DNA of 64,000 nucleotides from positions 175,374 to 239,373 of the forward strand of contig CAYUQT010000002.1 of NCBI GenBank assembly GCA_964446835.1, in the 5' to 3' direction. The notes under the pieces were generated by a model. It was not told the DNA's origin, searched no databases, and saw nothing but the letters and a program-made list of their open reading frames with translations. This DNA comes from CAYUQT01 sp964446835. Lineage in GTDB: Bacteria > Planctomycetota > Phycisphaerae > UBA1845 > JAFGLZ01. The translations under genes and the position numbers were made by a program. Position 1 is the first letter of the stretch. The number at the start of each line of letters is the position of its first letter. Shown in pieces: positions 8,897 through 18,000 of this stretch.

Positions 8897-9541
8897 CTAG
8901 CCCTCTGCCTCCGGCTCTTCTTCTTTCTTCTGCCGACCAATGACTTCCGGCTCGGCGGGGCCTTCGGCCTCGGCAACGGCCGGTTTGGCCTCCTCTTCGA
9001 CCAAGGCCCGTACGGCCACCACGGGGGTCTCGGGGGCAGCGGTGGCCTCGACGCCCGCAGGCAGTTCGAGGTCGCGAACGAACAACGTCTGGCCCAGCTT
9101 CATTTGCTGCACGTTGAGCCGGATCACGTCCGGAATGTCAGTCACCCGGCAGCGGATCGCCAGGTCCTGCACCATCTGATCGACCACGCCACCGTCGCTC
9201 ACACCTACCGGCGTGCCGCGGAGATCGATAGGCACCTTGACCTCGACAACCTGGTGCACATCGACCTTCGCCAGATCGAGGTGAATCAGGTCTGTCCCCA
9301 GGTGGTCATATTGCGCATCCTTGATCAGATACTGGAACTGTTGGCCGTCGATATCGACCTGAAGCAGGTGCGTGCTCTGGTGCAACGAGAGCTTCAGCTC
9401 GTGCGCGGGTAGAGCGATGGGCTCGGGGGCCCCTTCGCTGCTGTATACGATCGCCGGAACAAGCCCCTGCTTCCTCAGGCGACGAGTCGCCTTGGTGCCC
9501 AGTGCCTCTCTTCGCGTTGCCTTGATCATCTGGGTTTCCAT
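8897..9541 (-). CDS. rplY: Large-subunit ribosomal protein bL25 (Ctc/TL5 type)
   Basis: 214-residue two-domain bL25/Ctc that binds 5S rRNA. The 5S-binding half covers residues 1-95 (REALGTKATRRLRKQGLVPAIVY, then FQYLIKDAQYDHLGTDLIHLDL). The TL5-type C-terminal domain follows (VPIDLRGTPVGVSDGGVVDQ, then IPDVIRLNVQQMKLGQTL), ending in a long Glu-rich tail. AGGAG precedes the start; ATG 9541 and GTG 9544 are both possible. It precedes pth, the common ctc-pth arrangement, and follows prs. Confidence 0.94.
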   Translation of the reverse strand: METQMIKATRREALGTKATRRLRKQGLVPAIVYSSEGAPEPIALPAHELKLSLHQSTHLLQVDIDGQQFQYLIKDAQYDHLGTDLIHLDLAKVDVHQVVEVKVPIDLRGTPVGVSDGGVVDQMVQDLAIRCRVTDIPDVIRLNVQQMKLGQTLFVRDLELPAGVEATAAPETPVVAVRALVEEEAKPAVAEAEGPAEPEVIGRQKKEEEPEAEG

Positions 9542-9618
9542 CACTTCGGTCTCCTAAAGCCCCCGTGGTCGCCAGCGTTGCGGCATGCCCCTTTCATTGA
9601 AAGGTGGAGGCTCACACA

Positions 9619-10566
9619 CTACTGCTTCAAGAACAGACTGCTGACCGATTCGTCGCGGTGAATCCGCCGAATCGCCTCGCCCAACAGTTCGGAAACACTC
9701 AACACTTCAATCTTCTTCCCGCCAAACATGGTCTTGTCGTTCAGCGGAATCGTATCGGCCACCGTCAACGTATCGATGGGCGCGCTGCTGAGACGCTCCA
9801 TCGCCGGTCCGCAGAGAACGGCATGCGTCGCACCGACCGTGACGCTCCGAGCGCCGAAACTCCTGACCAATCGGGCGGCCTCACAGATCGTACCAGCCGT
9901 GGCGATCATGTCGTCGACCATCAGAACGTGACGCCCGCGAACATCGCCGATGATATTCTGAACGATCGCCTGGCTCCCGCTGATCCGACGTTTGTCGATG
10001 ACGGCAATATCACCCTGAAGGTGCTGGGCATATATCCTGGCCCGCTTGAGGTTTCCGACATCCGGACTGACCAGCACGATCTCCTCGTGAACCGTCCGCT
10101 GGAAGTAGGCTGAGAAGACGGGCTCAGCGAGAAGATGGTCCACCGGGATGTCAAAGAACCCCTGAATCTGAGCCGCATGAAGATCGATCGTCAGAAGGCG
10201 ATCTGTCCCGGCAGTCGTCATCAGATTCGCAACAAGCTTCGCCGTAATCGGTACGCGGCCTTCATCCTTGCGATCCTGACGGGCGTAGCCGAAATACGGA
10301 ATCACCGCCGTGATTCGCCGAGCCGATGCGCGACGCAGACACTCAATGAAAATCAGCAACTCCATCAGGTTCCGGTTGACCGGGTGGCACGTGCTTTGAA
10401 TGACGAATACATCTCGTCCTCGCACGTCGTCATCCAGTTTAACGATGAGCTCGCCGTCCGGAAACTCATCGACCCGGGCGCGTCCCTGGTTGACGCCGAG
10501 ATATTGGCAGATCTTTTCGGCCAAGGCGGGGTTACTCGTCCCACCAAAGACCTTCAGACCGTTCAT
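9619..10566 (-). CDS. prs: Ribose-phosphate pyrophosphokinase
   Basis: 315-residue PRPP synthase that makes phosphoribosyl pyrophosphate from ribose 5-phosphate and ATP for nucleotide, His and Trp synthesis. Class I features: FPDGELIVKLDDDVRGRDVFVIQS, PYFGYARQDRKDEGRVPITAKLVANL, the metal/ribose-5-P site DLHAAQIQGFFDIPVDHL, and the PRPP-binding loop VLMVDDMIATAGTI. A GGAG element is 8 bases before the ATG. First protein gene of the long minus-strand operon, with a tRNA-Gln gene 52 bases upstream on the same strand. Confidence 0.96.
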   Translation of the reverse strand: MNGLKVFGGTSNPALAEKICQYLGVNQGRARVDEFPDGELIVKLDDDVRGRDVFVIQSTCHPVNRNLMELLIFIECLRRASARRITAVIPYFGYARQDRKDEGRVPITAKLVANLMTTAGTDRLLTIDLHAAQIQGFFDIPVDHLLAEPVFSAYFQRTVHEEIVLVSPDVGNLKRARIYAQHLQGDIAVIDKRRISGSQAIVQNIIGDVRGRHVLMVDDMIATAGTICEAARLVRSFGARSVTVGATHAVLCGPAMERLSSAPIDTLTVADTIPLNDKTMFGGKKIEVLSVSELLGEAIRRIHRDESVSSLFLKQ

Positions 10567-10618
10567 ACCTCAATCTCCGCTATGCACACATCCGCGACGG
10601 TAACCACACCGGACCAAT

Positions 10619-10690
10619 CTACCCGGCCTGGACTCGAACCAGGAATGCCAGAACCAAAATCTGGTGTGTTACCTATTACACCACCGGGTA
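10619..10690 (-). tRNA. tRNA-Gln (anticodon TTG)
   Basis: 72-nt cloverleaf on the minus strand. The acceptor stem TACCCGG pairs with CCGGGTA plus a G discriminator. The anticodon stem is CCAGA/TCTGG with loop TTTTGGT, giving anticodon TTG (Gln). The T arm is CCTGG-TTCGAGT-CCAGG. CCA is not encoded. It sits between the structured leader and prs and is probably released by processing from the same transcript. Confidence 0.95.
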
Positions 10691-10880
10691 AGGGCATCCT
10701 TCCCAGAATTACATAGGGTTCGGCACAACTGCTCGCGGTAGCGCTGGACCACCCCGAGGCTTGAGTTCGGCGCCGCGAGCGCCAACCCACCGCCGGACAC
10801 TGCGCTCCCCGACTGGGAAACCCACGCGCCCGACTACCCCTTTGGGGGCAGCTTACCTGATGCCTGCTCAACCGCAGGAC
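10691..10880 (-). ncRNA. Structured leader upstream of tRNA-Gln/prs operon
   Basis: No gene is seen in this stretch of about 190 bases between the promoter and the tRNA. Read on the minus strand it holds successive stems: CCTGC-GGTTGA-GCAGG, then CTGCCCC-CAAA-GGGGTAG (one G-U pair that exists only on this strand), TGGG-TTT-CCCA, and GGCGC-TCGCG-GCGCC. This fits a leader RNA or a small RNA of about 190 nt released when the tRNA is cut out. The length is in the range of 6S RNA, but I do not see convincing 6S sequence signatures. Confidence 0.4.
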
Positions 10881-10886
10881 ATTCGT

Positions 10887-10915
10887 ACTTTAGCGTTGCA
10901 CCGGCAGGGTGTCAA
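10887..10915 (-). promoter_or_regulatory. Sigma-70-type promoter for tRNA-Gln/prs operon
   Basis: On the minus strand, TTGACA (10915-10910) is followed after exactly 17 bases by TAAAGT (10892-10887). The -35 is a perfect match and the -10 matches four of six. Transcription would start near 10880 and run into the leader, tRNA-Gln and prs. Confidence 0.6.
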
Positions 10916-10973
10916 GCACGGCGCGCCGTCTCGACCGAGGCGCTGCAGCAGCCACCACCCGACTCACCCACCG

Positions 10974-11000
10974 AAAAATGGGGATGGCGCCGGCGCCACC
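10974..11000 (-). terminator. Intrinsic terminator after zinc-ribbon gene
   Basis: On the minus strand, immediately after the stop codon at 11003, a 7-bp stem (GGTGGCG with CGCCATC, one G-T pair) closed by a CCGG loop is followed by TTTTT. It separates the zinc-ribbon gene from the tRNA/prs promoter. Confidence 0.65.
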
Positions 11001-11002
11001 CT

Positions 11003-11452
11003 TTACATAGGACGCCGGGATCGATAGCAGTCTCTGCAATAGACGGGACGGCCTTCGACCGGCTTGAACGGAACCTGCGTCGTCTGACCACACGCCGAAC
11101 AGACGGCGTCGAACAATTCACGAGGTCCGGAACCGGGCCCTGAGGAGCGTCCGCGAGGCGGGCCACCGGAACGCGAGCCGAACCGGCCACCCATCCCACC
11201 CCGACCGCGATCGCCGCCGCCACCGCGGGGACCCGAACCGCCGGAGAAACTCCGAGGGGGTCTGGACTGTCCCTGCATCCCACCCCCACCCGCCTCGTCG
11301 CTCTTGCGTGTACGGCGGGCGGCGCGACACCCTGGGCATCGCTTGGGTTCATTCGTCAGCCCGATCTGGGCATATCGTTCCTGGTCGGCGGCTGAATGCA
11401 CAAACTCCTGACCACAAGCGGCGCACATAATCATCTTGTCTTCGTAGGGCAT
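11003..11452 (-). CDS. Zinc-ribbon protein with CxxC-x17-CxxC motif and RGG-like linker
   Basis: 149-residue small protein with two putative zinc sites. Residues 9-42 form a zinc ribbon (CAACGQEF, then QIGLTNEPKRCPGC) like the probable-zinc-ribbon family PF13451. The C-terminus has CSAC, 17 residues, then CRDC, matching the CxxC-x17-CxxC family seen widely in planctomycetes and Patescibacteria. Between them are about 60 residues rich in Gly, Arg and Ser with RG/RGG-like repeats, suggesting nucleic-acid binding (inference). I chose ATG 11452, which has AGGA about 9 bases upstream; the frame extends further upstream without conserved sequence. Monocistronic, closed by a terminator. Confidence 0.8.
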   Translation of the reverse strand: MPYEDKMIMCAACGQEFVHSAADQERYAQIGLTNEPKRCPGCRAARRTRKSDEAGGGGMQGQSRPPRSFSGGSGPRGGGGDRGRGGMGGRFGSRSGGPPRGRSSGPGSGPRELFDAVCSACGQTTQVPFKPVEGRPVYCRDCYRSRRPM

Positions 11453-11758
11453 GGGATAGGGTCCTGTGGAAAACAGTAACTTGGAATTAAACGGTTCGAC
11501 ACTTATCTGGCGGGTGCGCCGGTCAGGAGGAAGTGAAGAGAGGGTCAGCCGTGGTCTTCCGTGTGATTGGGCGGAGATCACGCGACTGCCATCGTGCCCA
11601 CTTATACCACCCACAGGCTTGTCATATCGGAGCCAAGCCGTTCGCCGGCCTGTAACGAGACTCCGGGACACCCGCTACCTCCGTCTTATGATGACAGAGG
11701 ACTTCTCGTTTGTCCAGAGGAACTTGATGCCCGTTTTATCCTCTTGTAGGCTGCCATC
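11453..11758. other. Divergent intergenic region, no gene seen
   Basis: 306 bases between the minus-strand zinc-ribbon gene and the plus-strand glycosyltransferase gene. It must hold both promoters. A TTTAAT -10-like hexamer lies near 11490 (minus strand) and a TTGTCC/TTTTAT pair with 18-base spacing near 11711-11738 (plus strand), but neither has two good hexamers. No tRNA or stable hairpin seen. Confidence 0.3.
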
Positions 11759-12958
11759 ATGCGACCCCCCAATACCCTCGGTGTCAGTGTGGTGATGGCG
11801 ACTCGCAACAGGCGGGACGTTCTCCTGCAAACGCTGTCGCAGGTCGAGGCCTGCGGACTGTCCCCCAACGACATGGAGATCTTCGTCGTCGACAATGCCT
11901 CGACCGACGGGACCGTCTGCGCCGTGGCCGAGCGTTTCCCCGAAGTTCACGTCCTTGCACTACCCGACAACCGTGGAAGCTGTGCCAAGGGTTTGGCCCT
12001 CGGCGAGACCCGCTTTCGCTACGTCCTGTTCCTGGATGACGATTCCTGGCCCATCGGCGATGCCGTGCCCCGGATGATCCAGCGATTCGAATCCACCCCC
12101 TCGCTGGCCGCGGCAGGTTTCATGGCGCACCTTCCGGATGGACGGATGGAATGCAGCGCTATGCCCCATGTCTTCATCGGTTGCGGTGTCGGATTCCGTC
12201 GCGACATCCTCCTCCATGTCGGGGGGATTGACGCGTGGTTCTTCATGCAGGCCGAAGAGTACGACCTGTCATTCCGGCTGGCCAATGCGGGCTATCAGGT
12301 CAACGTATACGACGATCTTCACGTTCGACACCTGAAGACACCTCAGGCCAGATACCGCGGCACCACCGCGTACTATGACACGCGCAACAACATGGTGCTC
12401 GCATGGCGATTCCTGAAGAATCCGTGGCTTCGCATCTATCTGAGCGACTGGATGCAGCGATATGCCTGGCTGAGCTTCCCGTCGGGATGTGGGTCGGATT
12501 ATGCCCGCGGATTGGCGGCGGGTCTGACCCGATCGATCGCGGAAAGGTTCGGCGGCTCAAACACACCCCTTTCACCGCGAGCCTTCGAGACCTTCTTCTG
12601 CATCCACCGGATCGAGGGGCATATGGCCCACCTGGCGCAGTCCGGGGTTCGCCGGATCATCCTGGCCGACCTGGGAAAGAACGTCTATGCGTTCTGGCGA
12701 GGTGCCGCCGCCATGGGCATCGAGGTGGTTGCCATCTCCGACGATCGTTTCGCCGCCGACGGCAACCGTCGGTATCGCGGTGTCCCCGTCCTCAAGGAAT
12801 CCGATGCCCTGCAGACGGACTTCGATGCCGTCGTCGTCTCCAACACGTCGTATGTTCACGCCGCCCAGCGGGCCGGAGCTTTGCGAGCGGCGACCGACCG
12901 CCCCGTCTTCGACTGGTTCGGTCGAAGGGCGGACGAGGCCTCGCTCAGCCCCAGTTAG
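11759..12958 (+). CDS. Glycosyltransferase family 2 with C-terminal Rossmann-like domain
   Basis: 399 residues. Residues 8-230 are a GT-A fold family 2 transferase: VVMATRNRRDVLLQTL, EIFVVDNASTDGT, the DxD-like metal site LFLDDDSWP, and EEYDLSFRLANAGY near 165. It probably adds sugars to rhamnan-type or cell-surface glycans using NDP-sugars. Residues about 275-395 are a separate alpha/beta domain (RRIILADLGKNVYAFWRGAAAMGIEVVAISDD, then FDAVVVSNTSYVHA) with a Rossmann-like nucleotide-binding appearance. No membrane segment, so cytoplasmic. Not in an operon with other glycan genes, so the acceptor cannot be guessed. Confidence 0.8.
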   Translation: MRPPNTLGVSVVMATRNRRDVLLQTLSQVEACGLSPNDMEIFVVDNASTDGTVCAVAERFPEVHVLALPDNRGSCAKGLALGETRFRYVLFLDDDSWPIGDAVPRMIQRFESTPSLAAAGFMAHLPDGRMECSAMPHVFIGCGVGFRRDILLHVGGIDAWFFMQAEEYDLSFRLANAGYQVNVYDDLHVRHLKTPQARYRGTTAYYDTRNNMVLAWRFLKNPWLRIYLSDWMQRYAWLSFPSGCGSDYARGLAAGLTRSIAERFGGSNTPLSPRAFETFFCIHRIEGHMAHLAQSGVRRIILADLGKNVYAFWRGAAAMGIEVVAISDDRFAADGNRRYRGVPVLKESDALQTDFDAVVVSNTSYVHAAQRAGALRAATDRPVFDWFGRRADEASLSPS

Positions 12959-13021
12959 ACAACTCCCCTGCGCCGTGCGGTAGATCCTCCGGCCACGGAT
13001 CTGACGAAGCAGAAATCGTCC

Positions 13022-14206
13022 TTACTTCGTCGGCTTGGCAGCCCCGTCCTTGTGACGTTGCGCCGCGGTGGCAATGATCGGAGCGAGGTCAAAACCGAGC
13101 GGCTGACCGGCATCAAGTTTTGCCCGTGCCGACCGGATGGCCTGCTCGCACCCCTGAGGAATCTGATCCTTCCACCAGTTCATGCGCTCGCTGTAACACC
13201 AGACGTAGTGTTCCGAGGTCTGCATCGCCCAGTACACATTGTGTTCAAACCATCGGGCGCTCTCGTCCGGCTTCATGTAGTGCCCAAGCACCTTCTGCTC
13301 CCGCAACCCGTAGTACTGATCAATGTACAGGGCCTGTCCCGCCTGCACGTTGGTCCGGTACCTGCCCCACAGGGCCGGATCGATCAGCAAAAGTCCACGC
13401 TGGGTCATCAGATGATAGGCCGACAGGTGCTGCCGGTGGTCGGTGTAGTAGTAGGCGTTCTCATTCCCGTCGATGACAACCACACCGGGGCTGGCGCCGT
13501 CCAGCATTCCGTTGAGAAACGCCGGAAGCAGAGCATAGTCGTGCCCCGAAAGGGCTTTAGACCGTGCCTGCGGATCCATGGGCCTCAACAGCCCCGTAAA
13601 GAGGCTCGTCTGAAAGAACGTCAGGATCTGCGGTTTGGGCAACTCACGCTCGATGGCACGGATGAACTGAGCACCCCGACGGCGTACGATCGCCTCATAG
13701 TCCCCGAACGATCGCACAGCGCGATGGGCCACGTTCTTGTACGCCCACGGATTGTCACCATAGGGTTCCGGATCGAAGCAGATGCCCACACACCGACCGA
13801 TCTTGGCCGCCCGACTGACCAGAATCACATTGTTCTCGATTGCCTTCCATTGCGCGTCGTCGAACCAGTCCTCCTTTGACGCCGCCAACATGATCACGAA
13901 GTTGTCGGTGAACTTCGACCATTGGATCTCCCGCAGGTCATCGTAGTCGCGGGCGAATCGGGAGGCATCCCACGCCTGGGTTTCCAGGACGTTCGTCCCC
14001 GCATTCAGTCGGAAGATCAACCCATCGAAGGGGCGTTTCTCCATCTCCCTGATGTGACCTCGGATGAAATCCGGCGTGGGCACGTCCCAGCCATACTCGA
14101 TCAGCTTCTTCTCAAGGGTTCGAGCCCCCTGAGCAGTGGTCTGCGACCACGCACGTGGCGAGAGGCCGAGTGCTACGATCCAACACATCGCGAGCGTTCT
14201 CTTCAT
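13022..14206 (-). CDS. Secreted glycosidase-like protein of unknown function
   Basis: 394 residues with a signal peptide (residues 1-21, cut after SPRAWS). The sequence suggests a TIM-barrel glycosidase-like fold: FDGLIFRLNAG, WSKFTDNFVIMLA, GRCVGICFDPEPYGDNPWAY (a D/E pair at a strand end), and LLPAFLNGMLDGASPGVVVIDGNENAYYYTD. I recognise the type from planctomycete genomes but no named family or activity. It follows the lipoprotein gene on the same strand but a strong hairpin lies between, so it may be transcribed separately. The start ATG is preceded by AAAGGA and lies inside a hairpin (see 14204-14245). Confidence 0.65.
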   Translation of the reverse strand: MKRTLAMCWIVALGLSPRAWSQTTAQGARTLEKKLIEYGWDVPTPDFIRGHIREMEKRPFDGLIFRLNAGTNVLETQAWDASRFARDYDDLREIQWSKFTDNFVIMLAASKEDWFDDAQWKAIENNVILVSRAAKIGRCVGICFDPEPYGDNPWAYKNVAHRAVRSFGDYEAIVRRRGAQFIRAIERELPKPQILTFFQTSLFTGLLRPMDPQARSKALSGHDYALLPAFLNGMLDGASPGVVVIDGNENAYYYTDHRQHLSAYHLMTQRGLLLIDPALWGRYRTNVQAGQALYIDQYYGLREQKVLGHYMKPDESARWFEHNVYWAMQTSEHYVWCYSERMNWWKDQIPQGCEQAIRSARAKLDAGQPLGFDLAPIIATAAQRHKDGAAKPTK

Positions 14207-14245
14207 GGTCCGATCCTTTCCACAACATGGGAATTGTGGACCATG
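14204..14245 (-). promoter_or_regulatory. Hairpin that would hide the start codon of the glycosidase-like gene
   Basis: On the minus strand CATGGTCC (14245-14238) is perfectly complementary to GGACCATG (14211-14204), whose ATG is the start codon. The ribosome site AAAGGA lies in the loop. A second perfect 7-bp stem TCCACAA/TTGTGGA (14240-14234 with 14225-14219) overlaps the first by three bases, so the leader could nest or switch between two folds. Confidence 0.4.
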
Positions 14246-14250
14246 ATAGA

Positions 14251-14283
14251 ATCGCCCCGGCCTCTGTGAAAGGCCGGGGCGAT
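14251..14283 (-). terminator. Strong hairpin, probable terminator after lipoprotein gene
   Basis: A perfect 13-bp GC-rich inverted repeat (ATCGCCCCGGCCT / AGGCCGGGGCGAT) with a 7-base loop. It lies between the stop of the lipoprotein gene and the start of the glycosidase-like gene, both on the minus strand. No clear T-run follows, so it may act as an attenuator, an mRNA-end stabiliser or a Rho-assisted terminator. Confidence 0.55.
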
Positions 14284-14324
14284 GCCTGAGTCCTCATCTC
14301 TCGGGCAGTCCCACACCGGGACAG

Positions 14325-15056
14325 CTACCACCAGCGGCAGTAATCCACGGATTCCGCGGTCTGTTTGATCGTCACGGATGCGCCCGCCGGGGCGATGTAC
14401 TCGCTCAGGCCGACATGCGGACATATCGGGCTGCCCCAATCGTAGGTGTAGCCCAACCGGGTCCACGGGTAGCCGCCCGGCCCGTAGGAGATACTGACCT
14501 GATTGTTGTACCACCCCACAAATGTGGGGTTGAGGGTGATCACACTGTTGGGTCCCGGGAAGGTGAGTTCCGACTCATAGTCGGTGATCTCCGGGTCGGG
14601 GCTGGGACGAAAGAGATTGTTCGGGTCGACCCACATCTCCACGAAATACCTCGCCTTTCCGTCGGGCGGCAGTCCCAATAACTCGACCAATCGCAGGTCC
14701 AACTGATCGGGCCAGACTCGCCGATCCGCAATGAACTCCCTGACCTGCGGCGCGGCCGTCAGCCACACCTCTTTGCCCAGTGTGATAGTCTGGCCTACCT
14801 GACTCTTGTAGCCCTGATAGGTCGTGAAGGCCGTCATCAGAACCCGAGACTTACCCGATTCGCCTTCCCAGATCAGGCCTTCGGTGGAGGCCAGAATCGG
14901 CGTCAGATTCCGATAGATTTCCCATGCCTCGGCATTTTCAGCATCCTTGACCGCCTGGGAGAAGGCCGCGTTCGGGTCAAGGGGGTACAACGGGATATAC
15001 CCGCAGCCCGACCCGACGCTCACGACTAGAAGCAAGAGGCCTGCTATCCTTCTCAT
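14325..15056 (-). CDS. Putative lipoprotein of unknown function
   Basis: 243 residues. Residues 1-18 are a lipoprotein signal (MRRIAGLLLLVVSVGSGC), with the lipobox Cys followed by GYIPLYP. The rest shows no family I recognise. It has a region rich in aromatic residues near the C-terminus (VGWYNNQVSISYGPGGYPWTR) and ends in DYCRWW. I chose ATG 15056 because AAAGGAG lies 7 bases upstream; an ATG eight codons earlier lacks a site. It lies 35 bases downstream of the PQQ/TPR gene and is probably cotranscribed with it, so the two may work together in the envelope. Confidence 0.65.
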   Translation of the reverse strand: MRRIAGLLLLVVSVGSGCGYIPLYPLDPNAAFSQAVKDAENAEAWEIYRNLTPILASTEGLIWEGESGKSRVLMTAFTTYQGYKSQVGQTITLGKEVWLTAAPQVREFIADRRVWPDQLDLRLVELLGLPPDGKARYFVEMWVDPNNLFRPSPDPEITDYESELTFPGPNSVITLNPTFVGWYNNQVSISYGPGGYPWTRLGYTYDWGSPICPHVGLSEYIAPAGASVTIKQTAESVDYCRWW

Positions 15057-15091
15057 GAAACATCTCCTTTCTTTGCCCAACAGACAGCCCT

Positions 15092-18000
15092 CTACGGTGT
15101 CGCCGCATCCCCCGGACCCGTCCAGGCATGGATGACCGCACCGTCGACGACCAGAATCGAGTGATCTGCGAAGTGAATTCCGCGGACAATCTCACCCCCG
15201 CCCAGGTCGGTTACACCCGAATCGGCGGGGATGATACCGCTGTCGTCGCGGCGATCGTAGAAATACGCCAAGTGACGAAAGCCCTCGCGAAGGAGGCCCG
15301 GCGTCTTCTGTCGATCGATCGCCACAACATACGGCCGGCCCACGCAATGCACCTGAAGACTCGGGCTCCGATCCGTCGCACCGCTCCACAGCACTTTCAG
15401 GCTCACTGCATCCAGGGCCAGTACATGGGTCGACGTGAAGGCGAACAGACGATCGCCGTCCAGAACCATCGTCAGGGCTCCGGGTCCGCCTCCCGGCAGC
15501 ATCGACGACTCGGCATCGGCCTTGCCGGTCTCAGTCGAGTAGCGAACGACCGTCCGGCCATCCTGAGACAGGTAGAACCCTGCCGGTCCCACCTGGAGGC
15601 TCGATCGGAGATTGGTGAAGACCTGTGACGTCTGCCATACCACACTGCCGCTATACGGATCGAAGGCGTACACCCGATTGCCGGTCGAAACGAGCAGCAA
15701 CCCCTGATCCATCATGCGCATCCACAGGGCACGTCCGCCGTCCTCCGCACGAAGGGTTCGCAGGGGGCGCCCTGTCTCCGCATCGAACACTGTCAGAGCG
15801 AACGCGGGACCCTGTATGGCTGGCGTTTCACAGATCAGGAATTCCTCGTCGAGCGTCATTGCCCCCCCTGCACGCCCGCCCAGCTTGCCGCTCCAGGACT
15901 CTCGACCGGTTCGCACATCGAGACACACCGCCTGACCGTCGTCGATGATCCCCACGACCCGATCTTCCGAGATCGCCCACCCGCTCCATCGAGGGACGTT
16001 CTCGGGATCCAACTCGGGCCGATCCGCGTCGGCCGGCGCGCTCTCCCGTGACCAGATCACCTTGCCCGTGGCGATGTCCACGCCCATCAGTTGGCGCCGT
16101 GTTACCAGGACCATGCGTCCTTGCGCCATGCCCAGCAGCGTCGGCTTGCCTTCGCACGCAACGGAAGTGGACCACATCGGGCGGTTCGCCGGTATTGTGA
16201 AGGCCTCCACCTTCCCGGCGCAGTAGACCACGATCATGTCGTAGCGCGTCTCGGACAACGATGGATTCACGGGCTGGAGTACCGTCACCCAGTTCGTAAA
16301 CCGGCGACTCCACGCCTTGCGGAGAGGCAGGGACAACTTCGGGCGGAGCCCGAGCGGTGTTGCCGGTGCGTCAACGATCTTGAGGTCGGCAAAGCCGATC
16401 GATCGTCCCCCCTGTTCCATGCGGTAGTTCGGAAAGGCCTTGGCGGCCCGAATCGCCCATCGGCGCGCCGCCGCAGGTCGGTGGCCCTGAAGGCACGTCT
16501 CGATGATCCGCTGCATGATCGCGGGGCGATCGGCCTGATTGTTGCTGCGATTGAGGACCTGAACATAGGCCCGGACGGCCTGGTCAAAATCCCCCCGCCG
16601 GGTCAACAGTTGTGCCTTGGCATGCAGTGCCTCACGAGCAGCCCGGGCGTTGGGAAAACGGTCGATCACCTGCTCCAGCGGCTGGAGATCGCCCGTTTCG
16701 ATCCCCATGGACAGAATCGCGGCGGCCTGTTTCTCGAAGACGTCGTAGGCTGAAGGGCCGGACTGACCGATGATGCGATCGATCTGACGTTCGGCCCACT
16801 GCCCCGCCGGCCAGGAGTGCACCTCTCCCTGAGGCGTCGCCGACCGTGAACGCAGTGAACGGTCCGAAATGATCTGCTGGTACTGTTCGACGGCCTTCTC
16901 GCTGTTTCGCGTTCGAACGTAGAGATCCGCCAGCCGCAGGCGGTAGAGGACCTGTCCGTCGGCATCCGGAGGACATTCGGCCGCCTGCTGGTACAGCTCC
17001 AAAGCCCGCTTCTCGTCCGACCACTCGTCAGACAGGCACCGGTCGCCCAGCGTGATGAACTGCTGGAAGATGCGAGCCTTGATTTCAGCCCCATCGATTC
17101 GGGCGAATCCGCCCGCCGCCTCGACGGCCTTCCTCAACGCATCGACGGCCATATCGCGCATTCCGATGCGATAGGCCACATCCGAGAGGTCCAGCCACGG
17201 GAAGGGGTCCTTCGGTGACTGTTCAATCCGCCGACGAAGGCGAGCGATCGCCTCATCCTTGGGCGCCAGACCGATCACCCGATCCCTGCCGACGACGACG
17301 ACCTGATCGGCCGTCACCAACACGTTGCCGCCACGAGCCCCCTGGAACCATGGGGTCGCATCGGGCGTTCCCCCCTTCAAGGCGAACCGGAAGAGCCCCT
17401 TCGTCATGGGCAGGTGAAGATGGGTGCGTGTGATCTGCCCCCGACCCAAGAGGCCGCCACATTCGGCCAGGGATCGGCTCCACCGAGTGTGGCCCGTCAC
17501 CAGTTCCCACGCCACCAACTCGCTGCCCGCCGTATAGAGGACGTCATCGACGATGCCCAGAATCTGGCCGGGCTGGCCCAGATCGCCCCCGGCGATCTGC
17601 CCGATGACCTTGCCATCGGCCCGGTCCAGAACCCAGGCACGGTCGCTGTCGAGGGGAAAACAGATCAGGCGGTTGCGCCAGCATATCGACGGACTGTAGC
17701 GCCAGGGGAGAACGCGGCGAGCGTGGGCCAGTGAGAGGATTGCCTCTTCGTCGCCCATCTCCGGCCGGTAGAGGGTCAACCATCGGATTCGACCGTCATG
17801 GGCCTGAATGGCCGCCACGGCCCCCAAATTGCTGCACACATAGACGGTACCCTCGGAGATCGATGGAATTGCCAGTGTCGCGCGACGGTACCCGAACCCC
17901 CCCACCGAAGCGCTGGCAATGTGCGTCATCCAATCCAGCCGACCGGCATCGCCGTCCAGGCACACCAGATAGCAATCCTCAAACCCGAACCGCTTCTGGC

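Noticed and set aside
10691..10880. SRP RNA or 6S RNA
   Set aside because: The length suits 6S and there are stems, but the conserved SRP tetraloop/symmetric-loop sequence and the 6S bubble layout are not visible; kept only as an unassigned structured leader.
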